Assembly: GCA_002342785.1 (NCBI GenBank)
Contig: DDQV01000014.1
Location: 1 to 11,512 of the forward strand
DNA: 11,512 nucleotides
Direction: 5' to 3'
Source: Fusobacteriaceae bacterium UBA2433
GTDB taxonomy: Bacteria > Fusobacteriota > Fusobacteriia > Fusobacteriales > Fusobacteriaceae
Positions 1-6,536 of this stretch are shown in pieces. Positions within the stretch are counted from its first letter, which is position 1. Every line of letters begins with the position of its first letter. The notes beneath the pieces are model-generated. The model searched no databases. It saw only the letters and a program-made list of their open reading frames with translations, and was not told the origin of the DNA. The position numbers and the translations under genes are program-made.

Positions 1-194
1 AAGATTTAAAGATCTTAAAAACTAAGAATGAAGGACTTGATTGCCGAAAGGTTGGATCTGCTAGAACTAACCTTGGTCAATATGGAAAATCCATCTTGAC
101 TGTCGCAACTTTAGTTGTGGAGAGCTATTTCTTTTTAGTTCTTGGTAGTATTCTATCCAAAATCATAAATAGGTGTTTTTTTTATACAAAAAAA
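1..194 (+). promoter_or_regulatory. Lysine riboswitch (L-box), copy 1, 5' end outside window
   Basis: This is the 3' two thirds of a lysine-sensing riboswitch. Visible L-box hallmarks are GCCGAA (43-48), the P4 arm AGGTT/AACCT with TGCTAG in its loop, CTGTC (100-104), the P5 hairpin GCAAC-TTTA-GTTGT, and GGAGAGCTAT closing the aptamer at 119-128. A U8 tract follows at 176-183. The P1 5' strand and AGAGG box would lie left of the window. The sequence matches the second copy 286 nt downstream at all but two positions, so the assignment stands or falls with that copy. It should act in cis on the transcript that reads into kal; the operon promoter must lie upstream of the window. Confidence 0.85.
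1..194 (+). repeat. Direct repeat, left copy (pairs with 287-480)
   Basis: Bases 1-194 recur at 287-480 with an offset of 286 nt and only two differences (A165/G451 and A186/G472). The repeat runs off the left edge, so its full length is unknown. It covers most of the riboswitch aptamer, the expression platform and the U8-ATAC-A7 tail. Identity this high in non-coding DNA points to a recent tandem duplication or to gene conversion between copies. Confidence 0.97.
125..183 (+). terminator. Candidate riboswitch-controlled terminator, copy 1
   Basis: CTATTT (125-130), the 3' strand of P1, can pair with AAATAG (167-172) around an inner hairpin TTGGTAG-TATT-CTATCCAA. The U8 tract at 176-183 follows three bases later. 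The outer stem is short and AU-rich, so strength is uncertain. Its use of P1 bases makes it mutually exclusive with the aptamer's closing helix. Confidence 0.45.
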
Positions 195-240
195 TTGATT
201 GATAATATTTTTGTTGATCTAAATAAAAGATATAAATCAA

Positions 241-470
241 ATATATATAATAGAGGAGCATTTATTGTGGTAATTCTTAACTTTTTAAGATTTAAAGATC
301 TTAAAAACTAAGAATGAAGGACTTGATTGCCGAAAGGTTGGATCTGCTAGAACTAACCTTGGTCAATATGGAAAATCCATCTTGACTGTCGCAACTTTAG
401 TTGTGGAGAGCTATTTCTTTTTAGTTCTTGGTAGTATTCTATCCAAAATCGTAAATAGGTGTTTTTTTTA
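241..470 (+). promoter_or_regulatory. Lysine riboswitch (L-box), copy 2, complete, in front of kal
   Basis: This is a complete L-box aptamer plus expression platform. In order: P1 5' strand AATAG (249-253), the conserved AGAGGAGCA (252-260), the P2/P3 region, GCCGAA (329-334), P4 AGGTT/AACCT (335-339/355-359) with TGCTAG in the loop, CTGTC (386-390), P5 GCAAC/GTTGT (391-395/400-404), GGAGAGCTAT (405-414), and P1 3' strand CTATT (411-415). A U8 tract lies at 462-469, about 25 nt before the kal start codon. The lysine-catabolic operon immediately downstream strongly supports lysine as ligand. Motif recognition is by eye; a covariance-model search was not possible. Confidence 0.88.
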
Positions 471-480
471 TGCAAAAAAA
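287..480 (+). repeat. Direct repeat, right copy (pairs with 1-194)
   Basis: This is the second copy of the 194-nt (or longer) repeat. Its right boundary, after the A tract, abuts the kal Shine-Dalgarno AGGAGG (481-486). After the left copy the sequence diverges into an AT-rich linker (195-248), which leads into the P1 strand of the second aptamer. Confidence 0.97.
411..469 (+). terminator. Candidate riboswitch-controlled terminator, copy 2
   Basis: CTATTT (411-416) can pair with AAATAG (453-458) around an inner hairpin, TTGGTAG (428-434) with CTATCCAA (439-446, one bulged base). A U8 tract follows at 462-469. The outer strand is also the P1 3' strand. The stem is weak, and three unpaired bases separate it from the U tract. 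An alternative hairpin U8-ATGC-A8 (462-481) touches the kal ribosome binding site, so translational effects are also possible. Confidence 0.45.
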
Positions 481-494
481 AGGAGGAATGAGTT

Positions 495-878
495 ATGAAA
501 GAAGTAATGATTAGATTAAGAATGAGTACCCATGATGCTCATTATGGTGGTAATTTAGTAGATGGAGCTAGAATGTTAGGAATATTTGGAGATGTAGCTA
601 CTGAACTACTTATTAGACAAGATGGCGATGAAGGTTTATTTAAAGCCTATGACAATGTTGAATTTATGGCTCCTGTATATGCTGGAGATTTTATTGAAGC
701 AGTAGGTTATATTGAAAAAGTTGGTAATACATCTAGAAAAATGGTTTTTGAAGCTAGAAAAGTAATCGTTCCTAGACCTGATATCAGTGATTCTGCATGT
801 GAAGTCTTGGAAAAATCTATTATTGTTTGTAAAGCTACTGGGACTTGTGTCACACCTAAAGATAAACAAAGAAATTAG
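495..878 (+). CDS. kal: 3-aminobutyryl-CoA ammonia-lyase
   Basis: The 127-residue product matches the compact hotdog-fold Kal family of lysine fermenters. It should eliminate ammonia from L-3-aminobutyryl-CoA to give crotonyl-CoA, the last pathway-specific step before butyrate formation, in the cytoplasm. Visible features are the N-terminal block MSTHDAHYGGNLVDGAR (about residues 10-26), a helix with GDVATELLIR, and the strand VEFMAPVYAGDFIEAVGYIEK typical of small hotdog thioester enzymes. The start is supported by AGGAGG at 481-486, eight bases upstream. It is the first gene of the operon, directly behind the second lysine riboswitch, and kce follows after nine bases. Other hotdog thioesterase-like enzymes look similar, but the position next to kce and kdd makes Kal the best call. 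Confidence 0.9.
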   Translation: MKEVMIRLRMSTHDAHYGGNLVDGARMLGIFGDVATELLIRQDGDEGLFKAYDNVEFMAPVYAGDFIEAVGYIEKVGNTSRKMVFEARKVIVPRPDISDSACEVLEKSIIVCKATGTCVTPKDKQRN

Positions 879-887
879 GGGGTAAAA

Positions 888-1703
888 ATGGAAAAATTAA
901 TTATAACTGCTGCTATATGTGGTGCAGAAGTTACTAAAGAACAAAATCCTAATGTTCCTTATACTGTAGAAGAGATTGCAAAAGAAGCATATAAAGCATA
1001 TACAGAAGGAGCTAGCATAATTCATCTTCATGTTAGAGAAGATGATGGGACTCCTACTCAGTCAAAAGAAAGATTTAAATTATGCATTGATGCGATAAAA
1101 GAAAAATGTCCAGATGTTATTATTCAACCTTCTACTGGAGGAGCTGTTGGGATGACTAATACAGAAAGATTACAACCTACAGAATTATTTCCCGAAATGG
1201 CAACTTTAGATTGTGGAACTTTAAATTTTGGTGGAGATGAAGTTTTTAGTAATACAGAAAATACTATAAAAGAATTTGGGAAAAAAATGATAGAAAGAGG
1301 TATTAAGCCTGAACTTGAATGTTTTGATAAATCTATGATTGAGATGGCTATTAGATTAAATAAAAAAGGATTTATAAAATCGCCGATGCACTTTAGTTTT
1401 GTTATGGGAGTAAATGGAGGTATTGGAGGAGATCTAAGAGATTTTTTATTTTTAAGAGATAGTTTACCTTGTGATGCTACTTATTCAGTGGCAGGTCTTG
1501 GAAGATTTGAATTTTCATTGGCAACAGCAGCAATTATAAGTGGTGGTCATGTGAGAGTTGGTTATGAAGATAATATTTATTTAGAAAAAGGTATCTTAGC
1601 AGAATCTAATGGAGTATTAGTTGCTAAAGTAGTAAGAATTGCGAAAGAATTAGGAAGAGAAATAGCTACACCAAAAGAGGCAAGAGCTATATTAGGATTA
1701 TAA
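888..1703 (+). CDS. kce: 3-keto-5-aminohexanoate cleavage enzyme
   Basis: Kce (BKACE/DUF849 family, TIM barrel, zinc-dependent) condenses 5-amino-3-oxohexanoate with acetyl-CoA to release acetoacetate and 3-aminobutyryl-CoA. The 271-residue length is normal. The metal-binding HLH motif is at H46 and H48. E14 and S82 occupy the positions known from characterised Kce, and the C-terminal RVGYED segment supplies R223, E227 and D228, equivalent to the family's arginine and metal-binding Glu/Asp pair with a three-residue shift. GGAVG follows S82. The ribosome binding site AGGGGG overlaps the kal stop codon, implying translational coupling. Residue roles come from recalled family knowledge; the residues themselves are read from the translation. 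Confidence 0.95.
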   Translation: MEKLIITAAICGAEVTKEQNPNVPYTVEEIAKEAYKAYTEGASIIHLHVREDDGTPTQSKERFKLCIDAIKEKCPDVIIQPSTGGAVGMTNTERLQPTELFPEMATLDCGTLNFGGDEVFSNTENTIKEFGKKMIERGIKPELECFDKSMIEMAIRLNKKGFIKSPMHFSFVMGVNGGIGGDLRDFLFLRDSLPCDATYSVAGLGRFEFSLATAAIISGGHVRVGYEDNIYLEKGILAESNGVLVAKVVRIAKELGREIATPKEARAILGL

Positions 1704-1714
1704 GGGGGAAAAAA

Positions 1715-2749
1715 ATGATAAAAGGATGTCCATTTGGAACACATAGAGTCATAGAACCTAAAGGAACTATGCCTCAGGCTGCATTAAAAATTGATAATAC
1801 AATGAAAATAAAAAATAATGAACTATTATTAGATGTAATGACATTAAATATAGATTCAGCATCATTTACACAGATAAAAGATGTATGTAATAAAGATATT
1901 GATAGAATGAGTGCTATGATAAGTGAGATTGTAGAAGAAAGAGGAAAGATGCAAAATCCAGTAACTGGATCTGGAGGTATGCTTATTGGTGTTGTTAAAG
2001 AGATCGGTTCTGATTTTCCTGATAAAACTTTAAAAGTTGGAGATAAAATAGCTACTTTAGTTTCACTATCTCTTACACCTTTAAAAATTAATAAAATAAA
2101 AAATATAAATATATCTAATGATCAAGTTGATATAGATGGTCAAGCTATTTTATTTGAAACTGGGCTTTACTCTGTATTACCTACAGATATTCCAGAAAAA
2201 CTAGCTTTAGCTGCACTTGATGTAGCAGGTGCTCCTGCTCAAGTAGCAAGATTAGTTAAAAAAGGTGATACAGTTTGTATTATCGGCGGTGGCGGAAAAT
2301 CTGGTGTTTTATGTGCTTATCAAGCTATGGTAAATGCTGGAGATTCTGGTAAAGTTATAGTAATTGAGTATAGTCAAGAGAATGCACAAAGAATTTTAGA
2401 TATGAAGTTAGCTCATCATGTAATTATTGCAGATGCTACTAAACCTGTTGAAGTTTATGAAAAAGTAAAAGAGATTACAGGAGAAGACGTATGTGATGTA
2501 GTTATCAATAATGTAAATGTAGCTAATACAGAGATGTCTTCTATTCTTATTACAAAAGATGATGGAATAGTTTATTTCTTCTCTATGGCAACATCATTTA
2601 CAAAAGCAGCATTAGGAGCTGAAGGTGTAGGAAAAGATGTCCAAATGATTGTAGGAAATGGATATGCTAAAGGGCATGCTGAACTTACATTAGGAATTAT
2701 ACGTAATTCTAAAACAATCAGAAACTTATTTGAAAAATTATATGTATAA
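1715..2749 (+). CDS. kdd: L-erythro-3,5-diaminohexanoate dehydrogenase
   Basis: The 344-residue enzyme oxidatively deaminates L-erythro-3,5-diaminohexanoate with NAD(P)+ to 5-amino-3-oxohexanoate and ammonia. The N-terminal half begins with the family-typical KGCPFGTHRVIEPKG segment. The C-terminal half is a Rossmann-type nucleotide domain: VCIIGGGGKSG (about residues 187-197) ends the first strand and glycine loop, and VIVIEYSQENAQR gives the acidic end of the second strand. The fold resembles medium-chain zinc dehydrogenases, but no classic catalytic zinc ligand set is obvious. AAGGGGG at 1702-1708 precedes the ATG by six bases. The gene follows kce by 11 nt. Its substrate comes from KamDE, encoded downstream in the same operon. 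Confidence 0.94.
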   Translation: MIKGCPFGTHRVIEPKGTMPQAALKIDNTMKIKNNELLLDVMTLNIDSASFTQIKDVCNKDIDRMSAMISEIVEERGKMQNPVTGSGGMLIGVVKEIGSDFPDKTLKVGDKIATLVSLSLTPLKINKIKNINISNDQVDIDGQAILFETGLYSVLPTDIPEKLALAALDVAGAPAQVARLVKKGDTVCIIGGGGKSGVLCAYQAMVNAGDSGKVIVIEYSQENAQRILDMKLAHHVIIADATKPVEVYEKVKEITGEDVCDVVINNVNVANTEMSSILITKDDGIVYFFSMATSFTKAALGAEGVGKDVQMIVGNGYAKGHAELTLGIIRNSKTIRNLFEKLYV

Positions 2750-2774
2750 AAAATAAAAGGGGGGCAACAAAATT

Positions 2775-4031
2775 ATGATGAATTTAAACTACGAAAGCAG
2801 AAAAAAAGAACTATTTCCAAATATTAGTGACGAAGATTGGAATGACTGGCAATGGCAATTAAAAAATAGAATTGAAACTTTAGAAGATTTAAAAAAATAT
2901 TTTGACCTTACACCAGAAGAGGAAGAAGGAATAAGAACAGCTAATTCTATCCTTAGAATGGGTATAACTCCATATTATTTAACATTAATTGATCCAAAAA
3001 ATCCAAAATGTCCAGTTAGGCAACAGGCAATTCCTACTGCTACAGAAGTACATAAATCAGAAGCTGATTTAGATGACCCTTTACATGAAGATGAAGATTC
3101 ACCAGTTCCAGGACTTACCCATAGATATCCAGATAGAGTTTTATTATTAGTTACAGATAGATGTTCTATGTATTGTAGACATTGTACTAGAAGAAGATTT
3201 GCAGGCCAAACAGATGCTGCTTTAGGAATGGATAAAGTAGATAAGGCTATTGATTATATTGCTAAAACTCCTGTAATCAGAGATGTATTACTTTCTGGTG
3301 GAGATGCTCTACTTATCTCAGATGAAAAATTAGAATATATTATAAAAAGATTAAGAGATATTCCACATGTACAAATTGTAAGAATTGGTTCTAGAACTCC
3401 AGTTGTATTACCTCAAAGAATAACTCCAAAATTAGTAAATATGTTGAAAAAATATCATCCAATTTGGTTAAACACTCATTTTAATCATTCAGATGAGATT
3501 ACATCTGCTTCTAAAGCTGCATGTGAACTAATGGCTGATGCTGGAATTCCTTTAGGAAATCAATCTGTATTACTTAGAGGAGTGAACGATTGTACTCATA
3601 TTATGAAAGACTTAGTACAAGACTTAGTAGCTATAAGAGTAAGACCATATTATATATATCAATGTGATTTATCAGTAGGTCTAGAACATTTTAGAACTAC
3701 GGTATCAAAAGGAATTGAAATTATTGAAGGACTTCGTGGACATACATCTGGATATGCAGTACCAACGTTTGTTGTCGATGCTCCTGGAGGAGGAGGAAAA
3801 ACTCCAGTTATGCCACAATATGTTATCTCTCAAAGTCCAAAAAGAATTGTTCTTAGAAATTTCGAAGGTGTAATTACAACATATACAGAACCAAAACCAT
3901 ATGAAGATAAGTGTAATTGTAAACATTGTCAAGAAGAACGTAAACAAATAGGAATTGCGAATCTTTTAGATGGTAGACAATTAGCTATTGAGCCTAAGGT
4001 ACTAGCTAGACATGTTAGAAATGAACACTAA
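2775..4031 (+). CDS. kamA: L-lysine 2,3-aminomutase (radical SAM, PLP)
   Basis: KamA interconverts L-lysine and L-beta-lysine, the first step of the pathway, using a 4Fe-4S cluster, S-adenosylmethionine and PLP. The radical SAM motif CSMYCRHC gives C130, C134 and C137. SGGDALL follows at 174-180. The PLP lysine is K342 in GGGGKTP. Zinc-site cysteines C273, C380, C382 and C385 are all present, as are D298 and D335, which correspond to the lysine-binding aspartates of the clostridial enzyme at a constant offset of five. The enzyme therefore looks complete and active. The 418-residue length is usual. AAGGGGGGC at 2757-2764 serves the ATG at 2775; a second ATG follows at once (2778), so the start could be one codon later. 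The last 20 bases overlap kamB. Confidence 0.97.
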   Translation: MMNLNYESRKKELFPNISDEDWNDWQWQLKNRIETLEDLKKYFDLTPEEEEGIRTANSILRMGITPYYLTLIDPKNPKCPVRQQAIPTATEVHKSEADLDDPLHEDEDSPVPGLTHRYPDRVLLLVTDRCSMYCRHCTRRRFAGQTDAALGMDKVDKAIDYIAKTPVIRDVLLSGGDALLISDEKLEYIIKRLRDIPHVQIVRIGSRTPVVLPQRITPKLVNMLKKYHPIWLNTHFNHSDEITSASKAACELMADAGIPLGNQSVLLRGVNDCTHIMKDLVQDLVAIRVRPYYIYQCDLSVGLEHFRTTVSKGIEIIEGLRGHTSGYAVPTFVVDAPGGGGKTPVMPQYVISQSPKRIVLRNFEGVITTYTEPKPYEDKCNCKHCQEERKQIGIANLLDGRQLAIEPKVLARHVRNEH

Positions 4032-5052
4032 AAAAATGATCAGCTCTCTTCTTCCTTATAGGAGTGTATCTATCATTGGAATGGAAAAAAACTCAGGGAA
4101 AACTACTACCTTAAATTATATATTAAAAAATTTAAAGGGAATTAAAATTATTGGACTTACTTCTATTGGGCGTGATGGAGAAGATTGTGACAGAGTAACT
4201 AACACGCATAAACCTAAAATTTATGTAGAAAAAGGAAGTATAGTTGCTACAGCTAAAAATTTACTCTGCAAATGTGATATAACTAAGGAAATTTTAGCAA
4301 CTACAGGAATATCTACTCCTATGGGAGAAATAATAATTATGAGAGCATTAAGTAATGGATATGTAGATATTGCTGGTCCTTCTTATAACTCAGCGCTTAT
4401 AAAAGTGAGAGATCTTATGTTAAATTTTGGATGCGACTTAGTTCTTATTGATGGAGCTTTAAGTAGAAAAGGAAGTGCAGGAAACTTAGTTTCAGAAGCT
4501 ACTATACTAACTACTGGAGCTAGTTTCTCTTCTGATTTAATAAAAGTTGTAGAAGAAAGCGGCCATAATGTAAAGATGTTGCAACTACCAAAATGTTCAG
4601 AAAAAATAGAAAATGTAGTTAGAAAAATATTTAAAATAGGGAAAATTGGTTTTATAGATTCTGATTTGAATATGGAGGTCTTAGACCTCCCGACTTCCCT
4701 TAATTCCTATAGAGAAATTATAGATGCAGTTAAATTAGATTATAAATATTTAGTTTTAGGTGGTGCTATATCTAAAGGACTTATAGAATCTATAATACAA
4801 AATAGAGAATTATTTAAAAATTTTACTATTGTGATAGAAGACGGAACAAAAATTTTTATAGATTCTAATACATATCATAAACTGTCTATGATTCCAGTAA
4901 AATTAGAGGTTTTAGAAAGTATAAATTTGTTATATTTAACTTGCAATCCTACATCTCCCTATGGATATTCGTTTGAGAGTAAAAAAATTTGTGAATTGTT
5001 AAAAACAACTATAAATATAGATGTTATAGACATTGTAGGAGGTGAATTATGA
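4012..5052 (+). CDS. kamB: KamB, lysine 5,6-aminomutase reactivation subunit
   Basis: The 346-residue product carries a P-loop-like segment IIGMEKNSGKTTT (about 21-33). It has one residue more than the classic Walker A spacing between the first glycine and GKT. A hydrophobic strand ending in LVLIDGA (D147) may act as Walker B. By gene position and family naming it is KamB, the partner of the MutS-like KamC, thought to replace damaged cobalamin in KamDE; the precise role of KamB is less established than that of KamC. The start is uncertain: ATG 4012 overlaps kamA by 20 nt with no good ribosome binding site, and ATG 4021 (MNTKK) is equally plausible, so translation probably depends on coupling to kamA. 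Its stop overlaps kamC (ATGA). A GC-rich hairpin lies inside the gene at 4674-4690. Confidence 0.8.
   Translation: MLEMNTKKMISSLLPYRSVSIIGMEKNSGKTTTLNYILKNLKGIKIIGLTSIGRDGEDCDRVTNTHKPKIYVEKGSIVATAKNLLCKCDITKEILATTGISTPMGEIIIMRALSNGYVDIAGPSYNSALIKVRDLMLNFGCDLVLIDGALSRKGSAGNLVSEATILTTGASFSSDLIKVVEESGHNVKMLQLPKCSEKIENVVRKIFKIGKIGFIDSDLNMEVLDLPTSLNSYREIIDAVKLDYKYLVLGGAISKGLIESIIQNRELFKNFTIVIEDGTKIFIDSNTYHKLSMIPVKLEVLESINLLYLTCNPTSPYGYSFESKKICELLKTTINIDVIDIVGGEL
4674..4690 (+). repeat. GC-rich perfect hairpin inside kamB
   Basis: GGAGGTC-TTA-GACCTCC forms a perfect 7-bp stem with a three-base loop, five of its seven pairs being G-C. It lies within coding sequence that is otherwise very AT-rich. 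It encodes part of MEVLDLPTS in KamB. No U tract and no start codon at a suitable distance are present, so it is neither a standard terminator nor an internal start site. Confidence 0.6.
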
Positions 5053-6491
5053 GATACTTAAATATTAAAGACAGGGGGAAAATTGGATTAGAATTTATTA
5101 TAAATAATCTAAATACAATATCTTCATACGGTAACCTAAAAAAAAAAGATATTGCTCCTATTGAAGATTCTGAAACTTTAGAAAAAACTTTTGATCATTT
5201 GGAATTTTTCATAAAAAAATGTCATGAAAATAAAAAAGATATTCAAAAGATAGAACTTCTTCTTATGAAAATAAAAAATATTTCTAATATAGTTTTAAAT
5301 CTTAAAAAAGGAAAAATATTAGATGAAGTCCAGTTATTTGAATTAAAAATAAATGCGATGATTTTTATGGAAATAAAAGATATTGTTAATAATATCTTTT
5401 TAGATTTTTTTCATCTTGTGGATCTAAGTCCTATTATTGATATTTTAGATCCAGAATTAAAAAAAATTCCTACATTTCATATCTATAATGAATATTCTAA
5501 TAAATTAAAAGAAATCAGATATAAAAAAGCAGAGATTGAAAAATCAATTTTTTCAACTATAGATAATGAACTACAATTAAGACTAAAAGAAGAAAGAAGA
5601 GAGATAGTTGTTTTAGAAAATTGTGAAGAATCCCAAATTAAGATAGAAATAAGTAAACGTTTAATTCCTTATACTTCTAATATTTTAATAGATATTGAAA
5701 GAATAAAAAATATTGATTTTACTTTAGCTAAAGCAAAACTTGCTATAAAATATAATGCTTCTAGACCTGAAATAGGTGAATATATTGAATTTATTGGGAT
5801 GTTTAATCCAGAAATTTTAGAAACTTTAAAAATAAAAAATCAAGAATTTCAAAAATTAGATATCCAGTTAAAAAAAGGTAATACTATTTTAACTGGAGCA
5901 AATATGGGAGGGAAAAGTGTTATTTTGAGAACTCTTACTCTCAATCTTATTTTAGCTCAAATGGGATTTTATGTTTTTTCAGATTATGCAATGGTTCCTA
6001 TATTAAAGTTTATACAGTTTTTGTCTGATGATATTCAAGATGTTTCTAAAGGGCTTAGTAGTTTTGGAGCTGAAATAATGAAGTTAAAAGAGATTACAGG
6101 TTGTCTTAAAACTTACGATAAGGGATTTATAGCATTAGATGAATTTGCTAGGGGAACTAATCCAAGTGAAGGTAAAAAATTTGTAAAAGGTTTATCTAAT
6201 TATATAAAAAACTTTGATAGTTTTTCAATTATGGCAACTCATTATGATGGTGTAGTTGATGATTTAACTCCTCATTATCAAGTTATTGGATTAAAAAATA
6301 TAGATTTCAATAATTTGAAAAGAAAAATAGATTTAAATAATCAAAATTCTATCTTGTTGATCCAAAAACATATGGACTATTCGATAGAAAAAATTTATTC
6401 TAATGTGGAAGTTCCAAAGGATGCATTAAATGTAGCAACTTTAATAGGAATTGAAGAAGACTTAAAAGACGTAATAAAAAATTTATACTAA
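5049..6491 (+). CDS. kamC: KamC, MutS-like ATPase for lysine 5,6-aminomutase reactivation
   Basis: The C-terminal third is a MutS-family ATPase. Walker A is TGANMGGKS (282-290), a signature-like SSFGAEIMKL lies at 337-346, Walker B is FIALDEFARGT (360-370) with D364 and E365, and the H-loop-like ATHYD follows at 396-400. The N-terminal part is rich in charged helices and corresponds at most to the lever and clamp region. At 480 residues there is no room for the MutS mismatch-binding and connector domains, so DNA repair is unlikely. Related MutS-like proteins next to B12-dependent aminomutases (OraV beside ornithine 4,5-aminomutase) act as reactivases. The start is supported by AGGAGGTGA (5037-5045) and an ATGA overlap with kamB. 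Function is inferred from family and context. Confidence 0.85.
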   Translation: MRYLNIKDRGKIGLEFIINNLNTISSYGNLKKKDIAPIEDSETLEKTFDHLEFFIKKCHENKKDIQKIELLLMKIKNISNIVLNLKKGKILDEVQLFELKINAMIFMEIKDIVNNIFLDFFHLVDLSPIIDILDPELKKIPTFHIYNEYSNKLKEIRYKKAEIEKSIFSTIDNELQLRLKEERREIVVLENCEESQIKIEISKRLIPYTSNILIDIERIKNIDFTLAKAKLAIKYNASRPEIGEYIEFIGMFNPEILETLKIKNQEFQKLDIQLKKGNTILTGANMGGKSVILRTLTLNLILAQMGFYVFSDYAMVPILKFIQFLSDDIQDVSKGLSSFGAEIMKLKEITGCLKTYDKGFIALDEFARGTNPSEGKKFVKGLSNYIKNFDSFSIMATHYDGVVDDLTPHYQVIGLKNIDFNNLKRKIDLNNQNSILLIQKHMDYSIEKIYSNVEVPKDALNVATLIGIEEDLKDVIKNLY

Positions 6492-6514
6492 TTCTTTTAA
6501 TTAATAAAAAAGAA
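6492..6514 (+). other. Weak AU hairpin between kamC and kamD
   Basis: TTCTTTT (6492-6498) and AAAAGAA (6508-6514) form a 7-bp stem directly after the kamC stop codon. No U tract follows, so it is not a convincing terminator. It could mark an RNA processing or stability boundary ahead of kamDE. Chance is quite possible in DNA this AT-rich. Confidence 0.3.
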
Positions 6515-6536
6515 AGAGCCATGGAGGTAAAATAAT

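Noticed and set aside
195..248. Possible internal promoter between the two riboswitches (TTGTTG at 211, TATAAA at 231)
   Set aside because: The spacing is 14 nt, too short for a typical promoter, and such matches are common in AT-rich DNA.
96..311. 71-codon open frame in the leader
   Set aside because: It lies across the riboswitch repeat, has no ribosome binding site, is low in complexity, and conflicts with the conserved RNA elements.
1..480. CRISPR array or insertion-sequence end as explanation for the direct repeat
   Set aside because: Only two long copies exist, they contain lysine riboswitch motifs, and there are no terminal inverted repeats or transposase.
636..869. Minus-strand open frames inside kal, kamA and the transporter (636-869, 3705-3947, 9416-9655, 10588-10821)
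   Set aside because: They are antisense shadows of well-supported genes, with improbable composition.
5049..6491. KamC as a DNA mismatch repair MutS or MutS2
   Set aside because: It lacks room for mismatch-binding, connector or Smr domains and sits inside the aminomutase operon.
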